A stretch of DNA of 64,000 nucleotides from Sipunculus nudus. Its lineage: Eukaryota; Annelida; Sipuncula; Golfingiida; Sipunculidae. The position numbers and the translations under genes were made by a program. Below are positions 35,212 to 46,814 of this stretch, piece by piece. Every line of letters begins with the position of its first letter. Within the stretch, counting starts at the first letter, position 1. The DNA lies in the NCBI GenBank assembly GCA_026874595.1, contig CM049317.1, positions 51,479,618 to 51,543,617 of the forward strand, written 5' to 3'. The notes under the pieces were generated by a model that saw only the letters and a program-made list of their open reading frames with translations, was not told where the DNA came from and searched no databases.

Positions 35212-37325
35212 TGTAGACTTTTGGACGGGCCACTAAAACCCACTCTTATGGAAACACCTAGGATCGAACCCGGGTCGCTAGTAAAGAGGGCCGGACGTTT
35301 TACCGCTCTGGTGTCCAGGCCCCCGCTCATTTGTTTGGGGCGCACGATTTTTGAAGTCCAGTTTCTTAGTTATCTCATGACATAAACAGAAGTATAGTAC
35401 TCTATGTGATGGGTGCAGTCAAGATTGGCTGGCGCCACTTATAATGGCATATTTAATATGAGCCAAATAAGTCATTCAATTATTTTCCATAAAGTTATAC
35501 AGACTTAAGCTATACATGGCACCATGTATGCTGGACTACAAAAAAACTTTTATTTTCAGTTTCACGACAATATATATATATATGTTCGGGACTGGATAAA
35601 TCTTCGTTGGCGACCATGGTTCGACCCCCGGAGTTGCCATGAGAATGGGGTTTTGTTCCCACACTTCGGGCACAGAGATATGGAGTAAGCCACATCACTC
35701 GAACTAAACTTTTTGTTTACTGTTCCCTGAATCGTAGGACGTCTGGTACCCACGCTCAAATCTATTCCCATTGTCATATTATACGCGTAATTTTCTTATA
35801 ATTTTGAAATAATATGCTTTTCATAACCTGTGTGGCAGTTATCAGTAAGACACTATGTTAGTATTTATTTCTAAAAAGGAGCTTCAAAACCGGTTTAAAT
35901 AACACACAAGATTGATGGTATTTTAATTCATAAATGCAGTTATTTAGTTGGCACATCAGCTTCCAGTTGTCGACATCAGATACAATACAGTTGTCCTTAT
36001 GATTGACGGGTTTGGTCCTTGGTCTTTGCTTCTGTGGATAATTGCATTGGAATAAAGCCTGTCATTATTCGCATGTTTCGTCACGTGATGGGTGTAGGCT
36101 ATAGCTCTGAAGCGTATTATCCCAGAGTAGCGTTGGGTATGCGACTATAATTTTGAATTGTGTTTATTCGTTTCAAATTATTGGCGCTTTTTAGTTCTAT
36201 TTACCAACCCATGCAGACAACGAGAGAGTTTATTAAACCATACAGTATAAGCGAAATACATAAAGAAAATTCATTTGATGTACTCATCCGATGTTTTCAT
36301 GGATTTGCTTATGTGTTCCTGCTGTTTCTAAAACTTTTATTTACTGTGATTATTGTTGGTTGTTGCAGAATTTCCCCACGAAATAGAAATCTGCACTCTA
36401 ATGAATGCGAGCCTATGCCATTCACTTTTTTGGGCCATATTCCCAGGTTTATCCGTGTATAAGTCAACGCAGATTTGTGACTGTTCTTTTATGACGTTCC
36501 TGGATCCGGACCATGTGCAAGGTCCACACTAAAGTCTTTTCGATTCTTGATTGGTCTATCCTCGAAATGCCCTGAAACTTTCATGAGATTCCGTTCATGA
36601 TTGCTTGAGTTATAATGTAAACAAACACACAAACAGACACACAAACACACGAACGGGAATGAACGCATACTCCCCTAGCGGGGGCAATTATTCACAGTCC
36701 TTAAATCGTAATCCAGGAATTTAAAACCTTAAACTATTATCTGAGACAGTTATTGCTTTTTAATGGTTTTGTCAGAGGAGCTCAGGTCACGGAAGCCGAG
36801 GCAGAATTCAACAGGATGGGAATTTCCCAAAGAAGTAAGTCAATTGGTTAATATATAACATATATATGTTAGATTTCTTAGTGGAGGATTTTGTCAATGA
36901 TATTCAGCAATGTTGATAGAGTATCTTTCACAAAATTTCAGTTGGACTTAAAAATACCTGACATAAAAATAGACTAGGTCTATAGAATTTACAGATAGAA
37001 TTTGCCTAGCAGACACATCGGCCAACAAAACCTCCATAAGATCTTTGGCAATGTTGGAGAGTGTACATTCATATAAGTCTCTCCTTACTATTATGAATCA
37101 TGTCTTTTTATACATAACTGGATCTGAAATGATCAAATATTTCATTTTATAATGTTTATTAGTTAATGCCTTCATGTAACGATATATTAAAAAAAGCCAA
37201 TTTTCGTAATAAAAAACAACGAAATATAACATTATATCAGATAAGCAACAGATTCGGATAAATGAATAAGAATAAATATAATTAACACAAACACACACAC
37301 AGAGTGTGTGAGAGAGAGAGAGAGT
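35212..37325 (-). repeat. 2.2-kb segment, copy 2 of an inverted duplication
   Basis: Reverse complement of 10165-12465, from the SINE head (box B complement at 35261-35270) to the (GA)n tract. It is sandwiched between direct repeats 34795-35030 and 37234-37400. Confidence 0.75.
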
Positions 37326-37470
37326 GTGTGTGTTACCGAACCTAATATAAACAGAGTACGTATGCGTGATGAACACAAATTCTGTAACGGAGATAAAAAA
37401 AAATCAGATTCTGTAACACTAGGCGGCGTGAAATGTCTAGGGGAATGAATAAAGAAGTCAGTGTTTTTTT

Positions 37471-39026
37471 TTAGCTCAGCTGACTGTAAGTCATCTGAGC
37501 TATAGCAATCACTCTTTGTCCGTCCGGCCATCCGGCCGTCCGGCCGTCTGTCCGTTAACAAGACACAAATCGTAACCACTGAATCTGGAATCTTCTTACT
37601 TTACATCCAGAGAGGTCCATGAATAATCTCCTTGGAAACCTGGAATTACGTCTCTGTTACCAATATTCTTCAAGCTATGGGGCTCCGAAGTACCCCCCAG
37701 AATAATGAAAAATTTGATACAAAAGCTCGAATATCTAAACAACTAATGCATTGATCACCATGATTCTTTGCATGGATATTGATCATGGGGTGTTACATCA
37801 GGTTATGCAGACTGGTGGCGCACCTGAATATTTTTTTAAAATTTTTTCTCTTTTCTTCAGACCTGCAATGAAACTGTCATCTGTTAACAGGGCACAAATC
37901 GTAACCACTGGACCTGGAATCTTCAAACTTAATATCTAGGGAGGTCCATGAAAAACCTCCTTGAAAACCTGAAATGAGGTCTCTGTTACCCACATCCTTC
38001 AAGCTATGGGGCTCCGAATTACCCCCGTGAATAATGCAAAATTTGATACAAAAGCTCAAGTATCTAAATTACTACTGCATTGATCACCATGATTCTTTGC
38101 ATGAATATTGATCATGGGATGTTCCATCAGTTCCTGCAAACTGGTGGCGCTACCTGTATTTTTTCCAATTTTTACGAATTTTTTCATTATTGTTGAGACC
38201 TTCAAAGAAGCTGTCATCTGTTAACAGGGCACAAATCGTAACCGCTGGACCTAGATTCTTCTTACTTGACATCGAGGGAAGTTCATGAAAAGTCTCTGTG
38301 AAAACATAAAATTAGGTCTCTGTTACCCATATCCTTCGTAGTAAGTACCCCTCAGAATAATTAAAAATTTGATACAAAAGCTTCAGTATCTGAATAACTA
38401 ATGCAGTGATCTCCATGATTCTTTGCAGGCATGTTGACCATGGAGTGTTCCATCAGTTCCTGCAAACTGGTGGTGCCACCTATATTTTTTCAATTTTTAG
38501 GCATTTTTTCTCTATTTATGAGACCTTCAAATGAAGTGGTCATCTGTTAACATGGCACAAACTGTAACTGCTGAACCTAGAATCTTCTTACTTGACATCC
38601 AGGGAGACTAATGAAAAATCTCCTTGGAAACCTGAAATTAGGTTTCTGTTACACATATTCTCTGAGCTATAGGGCTCATAAATACCCCCAAGAATAATTA
38701 AAAAATTGATACAAACAAAAGCTCCAGTATCTGAATAACTAATGCCTTGATAGCCATGATTCTTTGGATATATATTGATCATGGAGTGTTTTATCAGTTC
38801 CTGTAGACTGGTGGCACTAACTGTATTTTTTTTCAAATTTTTACGCATTTTTTTTCTATTTATGAGACCTTCAAATGAAGTTGTCATCTGTCCAAAAGCC
38901 CACTGAAACCCATTCCTAAGGACACTTCACAATATTCATGATTTGTTTGCACTCTGGCAGTCATTTTGCTCATTGTTCAACATTCCATGAATTTAGCAGA
39001 GCGTCATGGCTCATGGGCCACTTGTT
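37471..39026 (-). mobile_element. Helitron-like element, minus orientation
   Basis: It starts with ttagctcagctgactgtaag then tcatctgagc, followed by gtccgtccggccatccggcc. About four ~340-bp units follow (shared words ggcacaaatcgtaacc, catgattctttgcat, gatacaaaagct). It ends with gcgtcatggctcatgggcca then cttgtt. The LTR at 39026 directly abuts this end. Confidence 0.65.
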
Positions 39027-40290
39027 GTTAACAAATAAATATAATTTATTCTTAAAACAGCCCTAACAATACAATATACTAAATCAATACAATTTACAGT
39101 AAAACAGCGTTATAGCAACAAGTCAATACAACCACAGAGAAAATAATGTGCACAGTACCTGGGTACCAACACCGTCAAAACGATAAGTTCTTTGAATGTA
39201 TACTCTCGGAGAATGACAGTCCAGTGTAAAGCTCTTGTAACAATCCAGAAAGTAAACTGAAGTCCAAATGCATAAAATTCAGGAGAAAGTCTTAGAAAGG
39301 CTATAATTGCCGCATTCGTTGGATAAGGTCCTAGAAACTGACACACGCTTCTGCGTCCTCTGGATTCTGCTCTGCTACTCTCTGCTTGGCTCTGAAACAC
39401 AGCCCCTTTGTATACATTCACACTCTAAGCCGAGAATTTTCCACTTCTCGAACAGATTTAAGGACCCTACACAACACAGTTAACACGCATTTCATGAATT
39501 ATCGAGAAGAACATAGCCGTGTGTATCCCCACACACCAGGGTCATCAGGTGACCCACGACCAGGCGTGAAAGCCCAAGGCTAAAGGTGCTTTTCCATAAG
39601 TGCGTAGTCCGTATCCGTAGTCCGTATGCGTAAGTCCGCATGCGTAGTCCGTATGTGTAGTCTGTATCCGCCGGGAGCGATTTATACGCACTACGCATAC
39701 CAATCATCGTGTCGATTTCAGATTTAGCATTGATTTTTCCAATTCAGGCCGTGTTGTATGCAGTCTCCATGTCAAACTGGTAAGAATGTCATTTCTGGCA
39801 TCAGATCTCCGGAAACCAAACATATTGGCAATTGGCTGAATTTTGTTTTCCTTTCTTTATCACAGACAACATGATTTTTATATGATTGAATTGAAGCATA
39901 AACATCACTGTCGCGTATAAAATATTACTAATTATAATCTTTCAAAAATTTTATTATTTTAACTTTATTTTTTTTTTTTTTACTTTTGATGCTAATATAT
40001 ACAAATGTACAATACATATATGGTGAAATGGCTTGCAAAGGGGAAACTTTCATGCAGCTATCGAGCACCTATCATTACGGAGTATGGACTACGCATATAC
40101 GTACTTATGGAAAACGAACTTTGCGGATACGGACTACGCATACGGACTACGCACTTATGGAAAACCACCTTAACATGACAACGAGAGTTCAACCAGTACG
40201 GATTAAACAGAGACTGTAATACGCGGCCAGACACGAGTGCCACAACAGGAGTTACGCCCACGTCACATAATAAAAAGAGCACCTGTAACA
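39026..40290 (-). repeat. Solo-type gypsy LTR interrupted by a MITE
   Basis: The minus-strand start is TGTTACAGG at 40290; the proposed end TTGTTAACA is at 39026. It matches the 3' LTR at 14885-15466. No internal retrotransposon sequence adjoins it on either side, so it is a solo LTR or fragment. A matching 5-bp target duplication was not found. Confidence 0.7.
39584..40170. mobile_element. 587-bp Harbinger-like MITE
   Basis: The terminal inverted repeats are long: left AGGTGCTTTTCCATAAGTGC then GTAGTCCGTA, right (reversed) AGGTGGTTTTCCATAAGTGC then GTAGTCCGTA, followed by short GTAGTCCGTATGC-type subrepeats. Flanking TAA triplets (39581-39583, 40171-40173) form the duplication. The LTR at 15345 has a single TAA at the same place (ggctaacatgac), an empty site. 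Three-base T-A-A duplications fit PIF/Harbinger. No transposase is encoded. Confidence 0.85.
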
Positions 40291-40340
40291 ATATATATAT
40301 CCCGTGAAACAGTCTGTTGTGAATTAACAGTGTTGTTTTT

Positions 40341-40348
40341 CTTCAGAG

Positions 40349-40387
<39 letters not shown>

Positions 40388-40446
40388 TATAAATATATAT
40401 ATATATTATATATATATACACACACACATATATATATATATATATA
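40341..40446. repeat. (AT)n/(AC)n compound microsatellite
   Basis: Alternating AT and AC dinucleotide blocks directly after the LTR. Confidence 0.9.
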
Positions 40447-40449
40447 CAT

Positions 40450-42260
40450 GGCCGACACACACAAAAACCACAAATTACCATTGCTTATTGTCAGACAATT
40501 ATTGAAGCCATATTTTTTTTATATCTCATTTAATTAATCAGTAGTTACGTCATCAATGTTTAATCATCATCATCATCATTCTCTTTAAAATCATGGTATT
40601 ATCAATATAGTCACACAGTACGCATTAATATCAACCTCAAAAGAGTTGTACATCAACATAGGTCAACATTATCTTCATCATCATTATGGCTATATTATTA
40701 TAATCATTGCTGTGGTATTATTAACAACATCATCATAATGACACCATTACTAAAGTAGTCATGCCATCCTCCCTATAGTTGTATCATCATTAATGCATCA
40801 TTAATGAGTTTATATGCAATTGTACTAACATTTTTTATTGTACTAAACCTTAACATTCTGAGCTCATTCAAAATTAAATTTGCATATACGCATTGAATGT
40901 ATTTAACTACTATGTACTACTCCGCTCATATTGCAAATGCCAAAAACAGTTTTGAAGTTTATATGTGAAAGGGCATTGTTCATTGTGTGCATTTGGTCCA
41001 ATTAGAGTTAATAAAATCGTTGTGGTATAACACCGAGGCATACCTTCATTATGTGAACAGTAAGATAAGATGGTGTTCTCCGCCCCGGTGTTAGACCAAG
41101 TGATGAAATCGATGATGTAATTATGAAATGGGATATCAGAAAGGTACGTTCATACACGAACGCTGTTTTGGGACCACAGGAATACTTTACGGTCGTTCCG
41201 GAGTTCCTGTGGCCTTTGAAAAATGCACGGTTGCCGTACGTCAACCGCAGGTTATAGCCCAAAGTACCCACCGTACGGCGACCGTATCCCGGTTTTGACC
41301 GAGGCTTAAAAAACAGGTGCCCGTATCGCATCTAATTGTAACAGACAAACAGTTCCTAGTATGGAAATACCTTATTTATAAAGGTATATCTATATGCTTT
41401 ATACAATATTTAAAGAAATACCATATGCCCAATGATTTAATCCTTCGTGAAAGAAACCTATATAATACCCGAGATTTACGGGAAGATATAGAAAAAAGAA
41501 GACTCCCCGTAGGATACACTTGTCACCGTTCAGAGAGCCGTTAATTAGTTACATAATTTGTCGCCAGATGGCAGTGCCTGTTCTACCCGTTACGCCACAA
41601 CAAGAGCAAGTTTGATGGATCTGTTGGGCTTGAGTAATTATAAACCACGGCGTGGACAGGGTGGTCTATACACGAAATTTAATAGAGTTTTTGTCAAAGC
41701 TGCATCAAGAACGATCTGACGAGTGAATTGTTTAAAACATTACCAGCCCATATTTCAGTATATTGCTGCCAGAGAACACCTTTAAACAGGATGGATCGTA
41801 ATTTACTACATTTGTCAGACTTTGAGCTCTACCCTTAGATTTACGTTTCATTTTATATATCCATTGGGGTGTACTCTCGTACTCAGTTGATATTGACAGA
41901 TTTTAAGAGGGTCCAAATGTAAGATGTAGTGATTGTTTTAATCTTCAAACGTCTGTGTTAGGTCGAAATATGATCAATGATATATGTCTTTAGATTTTAA
42001 TATTATAGATATATTAGTTACAAATTTAATTCATTGAGTCTATATTTAGTTATTTATAATTTGCCAATTTCTGATTTTACAAACAGGAGGAGCGAAATCA
42101 TGTAAGATAGCAGCAGTTTTATATTTAGACCAATGTTTTTTTTTAACTTACCTTCAAAAGTCAATATGGCGACAGGCTCGCTTTAACATCGCATTGCTTC
42201 TAAACCGTACACCATTTGTTCTGTATCGATTGATAAAGCCTTCTATACCAGTATGTTGAA
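40450..42260. other. Intergenic sequence
   Basis: No gene recognised. There is a short (CAT)n at about 40565. At 41160-41222 a 9-bp perfect inverted repeat (CCACAGGAA...TTCCTGTGG) is seen. The 107-residue minus frame at 41008-41331 has no recognisable motif. Confidence 0.4.
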
Positions 42261-42269
42261 TGAGTTTGA

Positions 42270-43620
42270 ACGAAAGACAGCCAGCGAAGAAAGGACTCTA
42301 TCGGCTGACGATATATTTTACCATATTAATGGTATCAATTACTACCATCATCCAATCAACATCTGTCAACAAGTGTCCATTATCCTGACACTTCAGACAA
42401 TATGTCGTGCCAGGATTTTTTTCTCACATATTAAATAAATTATTTTACCGAAATTCTTTGCATGGTATGGTGGTGTTTTCCATGTAAATAAATACCGGGT
42501 TACCTGGTTAATTTATTTTAAGAATTTTTTAAAAAGAAACTAACTTTGATAAATAAATAAAAAACGCCAATGACCATGGGCGCCCCCTGGTCTAATGGAC
42601 TATTACTTTCCGTTAAATATTTGTTTTGAATATGACATAATACGTGGTGATTATTTAGTAATCTAAAATATCGATGTTCTGTTAATTTTTACCAAGGAAT
42701 TCGATTTTAATATCTTTTAAATTAGTCACAATATATGTCAAGTTAAGATAGTATGGCTTTACTACAGCGAAGAACCAGAAATCTGCATTTAAGAAAAGCA
42801 AGCTTCCACCATGTGTGTGCATCCGACCCATATTCCAAGGTTTATTCGTGTATGAGTGACTTTACATCCGTGGATATTCCTTGATGATGTTCCTAAACCC
42901 AGATCAGGTGCCTGATCCACACCGAAATCGATTTCTCATTTCCCTTTCCGTTAAAATTTCATGAGATTCCGTTTATGATTACGCGAGTGGTGATGTGAAG
43001 AAACAGACCAAAGCACACACGAACAGGGATGAACGCATACACTCCTGACAGAGGACAATAGTAAAAAGATCAAAACCTGTCTGTATTGTCTCACGAAATA
43101 ATTTCAGGGGTAATGCCGGAAAACACGGTGCTTGTGGAGGTATTCGCTCTAAATGGCCTATATTATGGATTTGGGGACTAAGGCATGTCTGGGAATAGGA
43201 TATAAATGCTTAAATTCAAAGAACTTACAAAAACCGTTCTAGCGGCATTTGCGTAGCATGTCATAAATTACATGATGTCTGAACTGCCCTAGAGATCATA
43301 TATAGGTCTTACAAAGCGAAATGATCGGAAGAGTGGCCGTGCTGCCATGAATTATTTATGATCCACAGTACCGTTTGGTTCATATGTCATAAATAATAAC
43401 CTATACTTGACACTAAATGGAGAGATCAAGAGTTATGTGGGATCACAGCCCCTATATCTGAAAAAAAAAGAATTCACACAATTGGACACAGTACAATTTT
43501 GGGCAAAGGCTCCGGTTGTGAATATTAATGATAATAATGTGGCATTTTTTTCTGTTTTAGACATTGGGCCTACGAATTTAGAAATTTGGTGTTTTTTATG
43601 TTCATAGCCATAGCTTCCAT
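42270..43620 (+). repeat. 1.6-kb tandem duplication, copy 1
   Basis: It shares agccagcgaagaaaggactc, atattttaccatatt, ggggtaat.cc.ga.aacac, and the block catgtcataaataataac with copy 2, about 1,600 bp downstream. Both contain a ~60-residue frame (here 43407-43607). Confidence 0.7.
43407..43607 (+). CDS. 66-aa hypothetical frame in tandem copy 1
   Basis: Reads MTLNGEIKSYVGSQPLYLKK, then KEFTQLDTVQFW...NINDNNVAFFSVLDIGPTN. No family recognised, no signal peptide. The equivalent in copy 2 (45023-45205, 60 aa) differs at four residues in the shared part (S/L, T/S, L/F and the loss of the end). Flanking non-coding DNA is equally conserved, so coding is not demonstrated. Confidence 0.2.
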   Translation: MTLNGEIKSYVGSQPLYLKKKEFTQLDTVQFWAKAPVVNINDNNVAFFSVLDIGPTNLEIWCFLCS

Positions 43621-43631
43621 ATAAGTTATAT

Positions 43632-45240
43632 AAAAAAACAGCCAGCGAAGAAAGGACTCTGCCTTTAGAGTTCTTTTTTAAGAGTCAACTGACGGTTTCA
43701 TGTCCACTTCCAAGAAATTCTATGGTTTGAATTTTACCCTCTAAAGTCCGTCCCACAAAGGGACGCCCATCCTTATTTTGCAATAATTAGGACATGCTTA
43801 TATTTCTGTCTTTTATGTTACAATAACAAAATGGTGTGCTTTCCCGGCAATAGAGAATAAAATATTTTAGTCAAACTTTATAAATGTAACGTGCAGGATG
43901 GCGTCGTTTAGCGAACGATATATTTTACCATATTTATGGTACCAAGTGCTACCTCCATCCAATCAACACCTGTCAAAGAGTGTCCTTCACCCGGACAGCA
44001 GAAATATGTCGTGACGGGGATAGACTGTTTTCTCACATATTAAATGAAATGTTTTACTCAAATTCTTTGCACGGTATGGTGGTGTTTTCTATGTATATTA
44101 TAACCGGGCTACCCGGGTAATTCACTTAAGGTAAGTTTTAAAAGTAAACTGACTTTGTAAATATATAATGCCAATAATCATGGGCGGCTCTTGGTCTGAT
44201 GGATTATTACTTTCCATTAAATATTTGTGTCAATATGACATAATACGTGGTGAGGTGTCTACAAATCTAAAATATCGATGTTCTGTGGATTTTTACCATG
44301 GAATTTGGTTTATTTTCTTATAAATCAGTCACAACATATCAAGTCAAGATGGTATGGCTCTACTACAGCGAAGAACCAGAAACTTTATTTTAAATAATGC
44401 AAGCTTCCGCCATGTGGGTGCATCCACTTACTCGACCCATATTCTCAGGCTCATTCGTGTATGAGTGAATTTACATCTGTGAATATTTCTTGATGACGTT
44501 TTAAACCCGGATCATGTGCTTGATTCACATCGAAATCGATTCCTCATTTCCCATTCCCGAAATGCTTTGAAAATTTCATAAGATTCCGTTCTTGATTACG
44601 CGAGTGAAGTTGTGAACGAACAGACCAAAGCACACACGAACAGGGATGAACGCATACACTCCTGACAGAGGACAATAGTAAAGATCAAAACCTGTCTGTA
44701 TTGTCTCACGAAATAATTTAAGGGGAAATACCCGGATAACACGGTGCTTGTGGAGGTATTCGCTCTAAATGGCATATATTATGGATTTGGGGACTAAGGT
44801 ATGTCTGGGAATAGGATATAAATGCTTAAATTCAAAGAACTTACAAAAAACGTTCAAGCTGCATTTGCGTAGCATGTCATAAATTACATGTTGTCTGAAC
44901 TGCCCTAGAGATCATATATAGGTCTTACAAAGCGAATTGAGCGGAAGAGTGGATGTGCTACCATGACTTATTTATGATCCACAGTACCGTTTGGTTCATA
45001 TGTCATAAATAATAACTTATACTTGACACTAAATGGAGAGATCAAGAGTTATGTAGGATTACAGCCCCTATATCTGAAAAAAAAAGAATTCACACAATTG
45101 GACTCAGTGCAATTTTGGGCAAAGGCTCCGGTTGTGAATATTAATGATAATAATGTGGCATTTTTTTCTGTTTTAGACATTGGGCCTACGAATTTTGAAA
45201 TTTAGTGTTTTTTATGTTCATAGCTATAGCGTCCATATAA
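43632..45240 (+). repeat. 1.6-kb tandem duplication, copy 2
   Basis: Head-to-tail with copy 1. The 3' parts (43090-43620 and 44700-45240) are almost identical, whereas the 5' parts have diverged and copy 2 holds extra sequence at 43660-43900. Confidence 0.7.
45023..45205 (+). CDS. 60-aa hypothetical frame in tandem copy 2
   Basis: Copy of the frame at 43407, ending early because Trp (TGG) after LEI is TAG here. It is either a neutral by-product of the duplication or a short gene losing its end. Confidence 0.18.
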   Translation: MTLNGEIKSYVGLQPLYLKKKEFTQLDSVQFWAKAPVVNINDNNVAFFSVLDIGPTNFEI

Positions 45241-45327
45241 GTTGTATAACACTGATGATTATGCTAAATGAAACATATGACCCTGTTGATAACTGAACAT
45301 GTTATATCAGTTTCATATGCATGCAAG

Positions 45328-46183
45328 TTTTTAGCTCAGCTGATTGAAAGTCATCTGAGCTGTGGCGATCACTCTTTGTCTGCCTATCCGTGTGTCCGTT
45401 AACAAGACACAAATCGTTACCGCTCGACCTAGAAACTTCTAACTAAAAACCCATAGAGGTCCATAAAAAATCACCTTGGAATTCTGAAATTATCCTCCGA
45501 GCTATAGGGCTAGTAGGTAACCCCCCCCCCCCCCCCGAATAATTAATAATTTGAAACAAAAGCTCCAGTAATAACTTATGTATTGATTGCCATGATTCTT
45601 TCCATATATATATATATATTAATCAAATATTGTTTCATCATTTCCTGATGACTGGTCGCGCCACCTGTATTTTTTTTCAAATTTTTACGCTTTCTGTCCC
45701 AAATTTTGAGACCTTCAGATTAAGCAGTACGTCCACTAACAGGGCACAAATCGTAACTGTTAGACCAAAAATCTTAAAGACCTGAAATAATGTCATGGTG
45801 ATCTATATTTTGCGAACTACAGTCTGAAACATGTTGGTGACCTATGGTCAGATGAGCAAAAATTTAAACCCTAAAAGAAGATCAGCAGAAAGTTGACCTT
45901 TGACCTTAATTTGTTTACATGTTGATGGGTATATATGTGTAAATGATGCATGTTTACACAAAAAACACGTGTATCTCAGAGAATATAGGTCGGTGACCTC
46001 ATATTTTGTTTGTAAGGAGACTTTCCAAGGACCAATCTGGATATAAAGTTAGCATTTCTAATGAGAAAGGTTTTTATGCCCTGTTAACGGACGGACGGAC
46101 AGACGACCGGACGGAACAACATACGACGGACAAAGGATGGTCGTTATAGCTCAGATGACCTATGGCCAGGTGAGCTTAAAAAA
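45328..46183. mobile_element. Head-to-head Helitron-like element with the same terminus at both ends
   Basis: The left end tttttagctcagctgattga then aagtcatctgagc precedes gtccgttaacaagacacaaa. The right end, reversed, reads ttaagctcacctggcc...tcatctgagc then gtccgtccgtccgttaacag. Thus the hairpin end occurs at both ends in inverted orientation, unlike the other copies. A C run lies at 45521-45537. Confidence 0.6.
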
Positions 46184-46768
46184 TTAAATTAAAATCCTAA
46201 AATAGGGTGGGCAGAAAATTCTACCTTTAGCTGTTGGACTTATAATTCAGCCCTTAAGCAATTCAGAAATATCGCATTCTCGAGCGGCAGACAGTAACTA
46301 AGCAGACAGACAAATTAGGCAGCGAAAACATTATATTCGCCTATTCAATGCCAAGTTAAAACCACCGACATTGTTCATCTTTCTCTTTTACGCAAAAGGT
46401 GGTAGCCCAAACATTTTACAATCATGCCAACATGCGCAGCGAAAAAGGACAAAGCGCTTAACTCATAAAAAAATAATACAATGTCAAGTACCAGCATGGC
46501 TTAATTTTGCATTTAGATGACTGTCGGGAAAGTGATCATAAAGAAAGGTCACATTCATTACAGAGCTGGAGAACTGTTAAGCTAAATGTCTATACCGGTC
46601 GACAGGCAAATATGGGTGAAACATGCACCCATTCTTCTGTAATTATATAGAAAAGAGGGTAATAAGATAATATAATAGAAATGAGGGAGGGTACCGGACG
46701 TCACATGATTCAGCATTGAAAAATTTAGTCCACGGCCTGCAGCTCATTCCGACGCACCAACTGTCACC
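46184..46768. other. Upstream region of the 12-Cys gene
   Basis: No other gene is seen. There is no unambiguous TATA box, although ataatataatag lies at 46667-46679 about 100 bp before the start codon. ggacgtcacatg at 46696-46707 resembles half of a CRE. Both are only candidates. Confidence 0.3.
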
Positions 46769-46814
46769 ATGCTGGCTGCCTTGGTTCTATTTGCTCTCTG
46801 TGCCTCTGGGTTTG
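46769..46814 (+). other. Exon 1 (signal peptide) of the 12-Cys gene
   Basis: This coding exon is 46 nt long, starts at ATG and ends at the donor TTTG|gtaggt in phase 1. It encodes almost all of a hydrophobic signal peptide. Its length and phase are identical to exon 1 of the minus-strand paralogue (4576-4621). Confidence 0.88.

Noticed and set aside
41008-41331. 107-residue minus-strand frame
   Set aside because: No recognisable motif; may be a repeat terminus.
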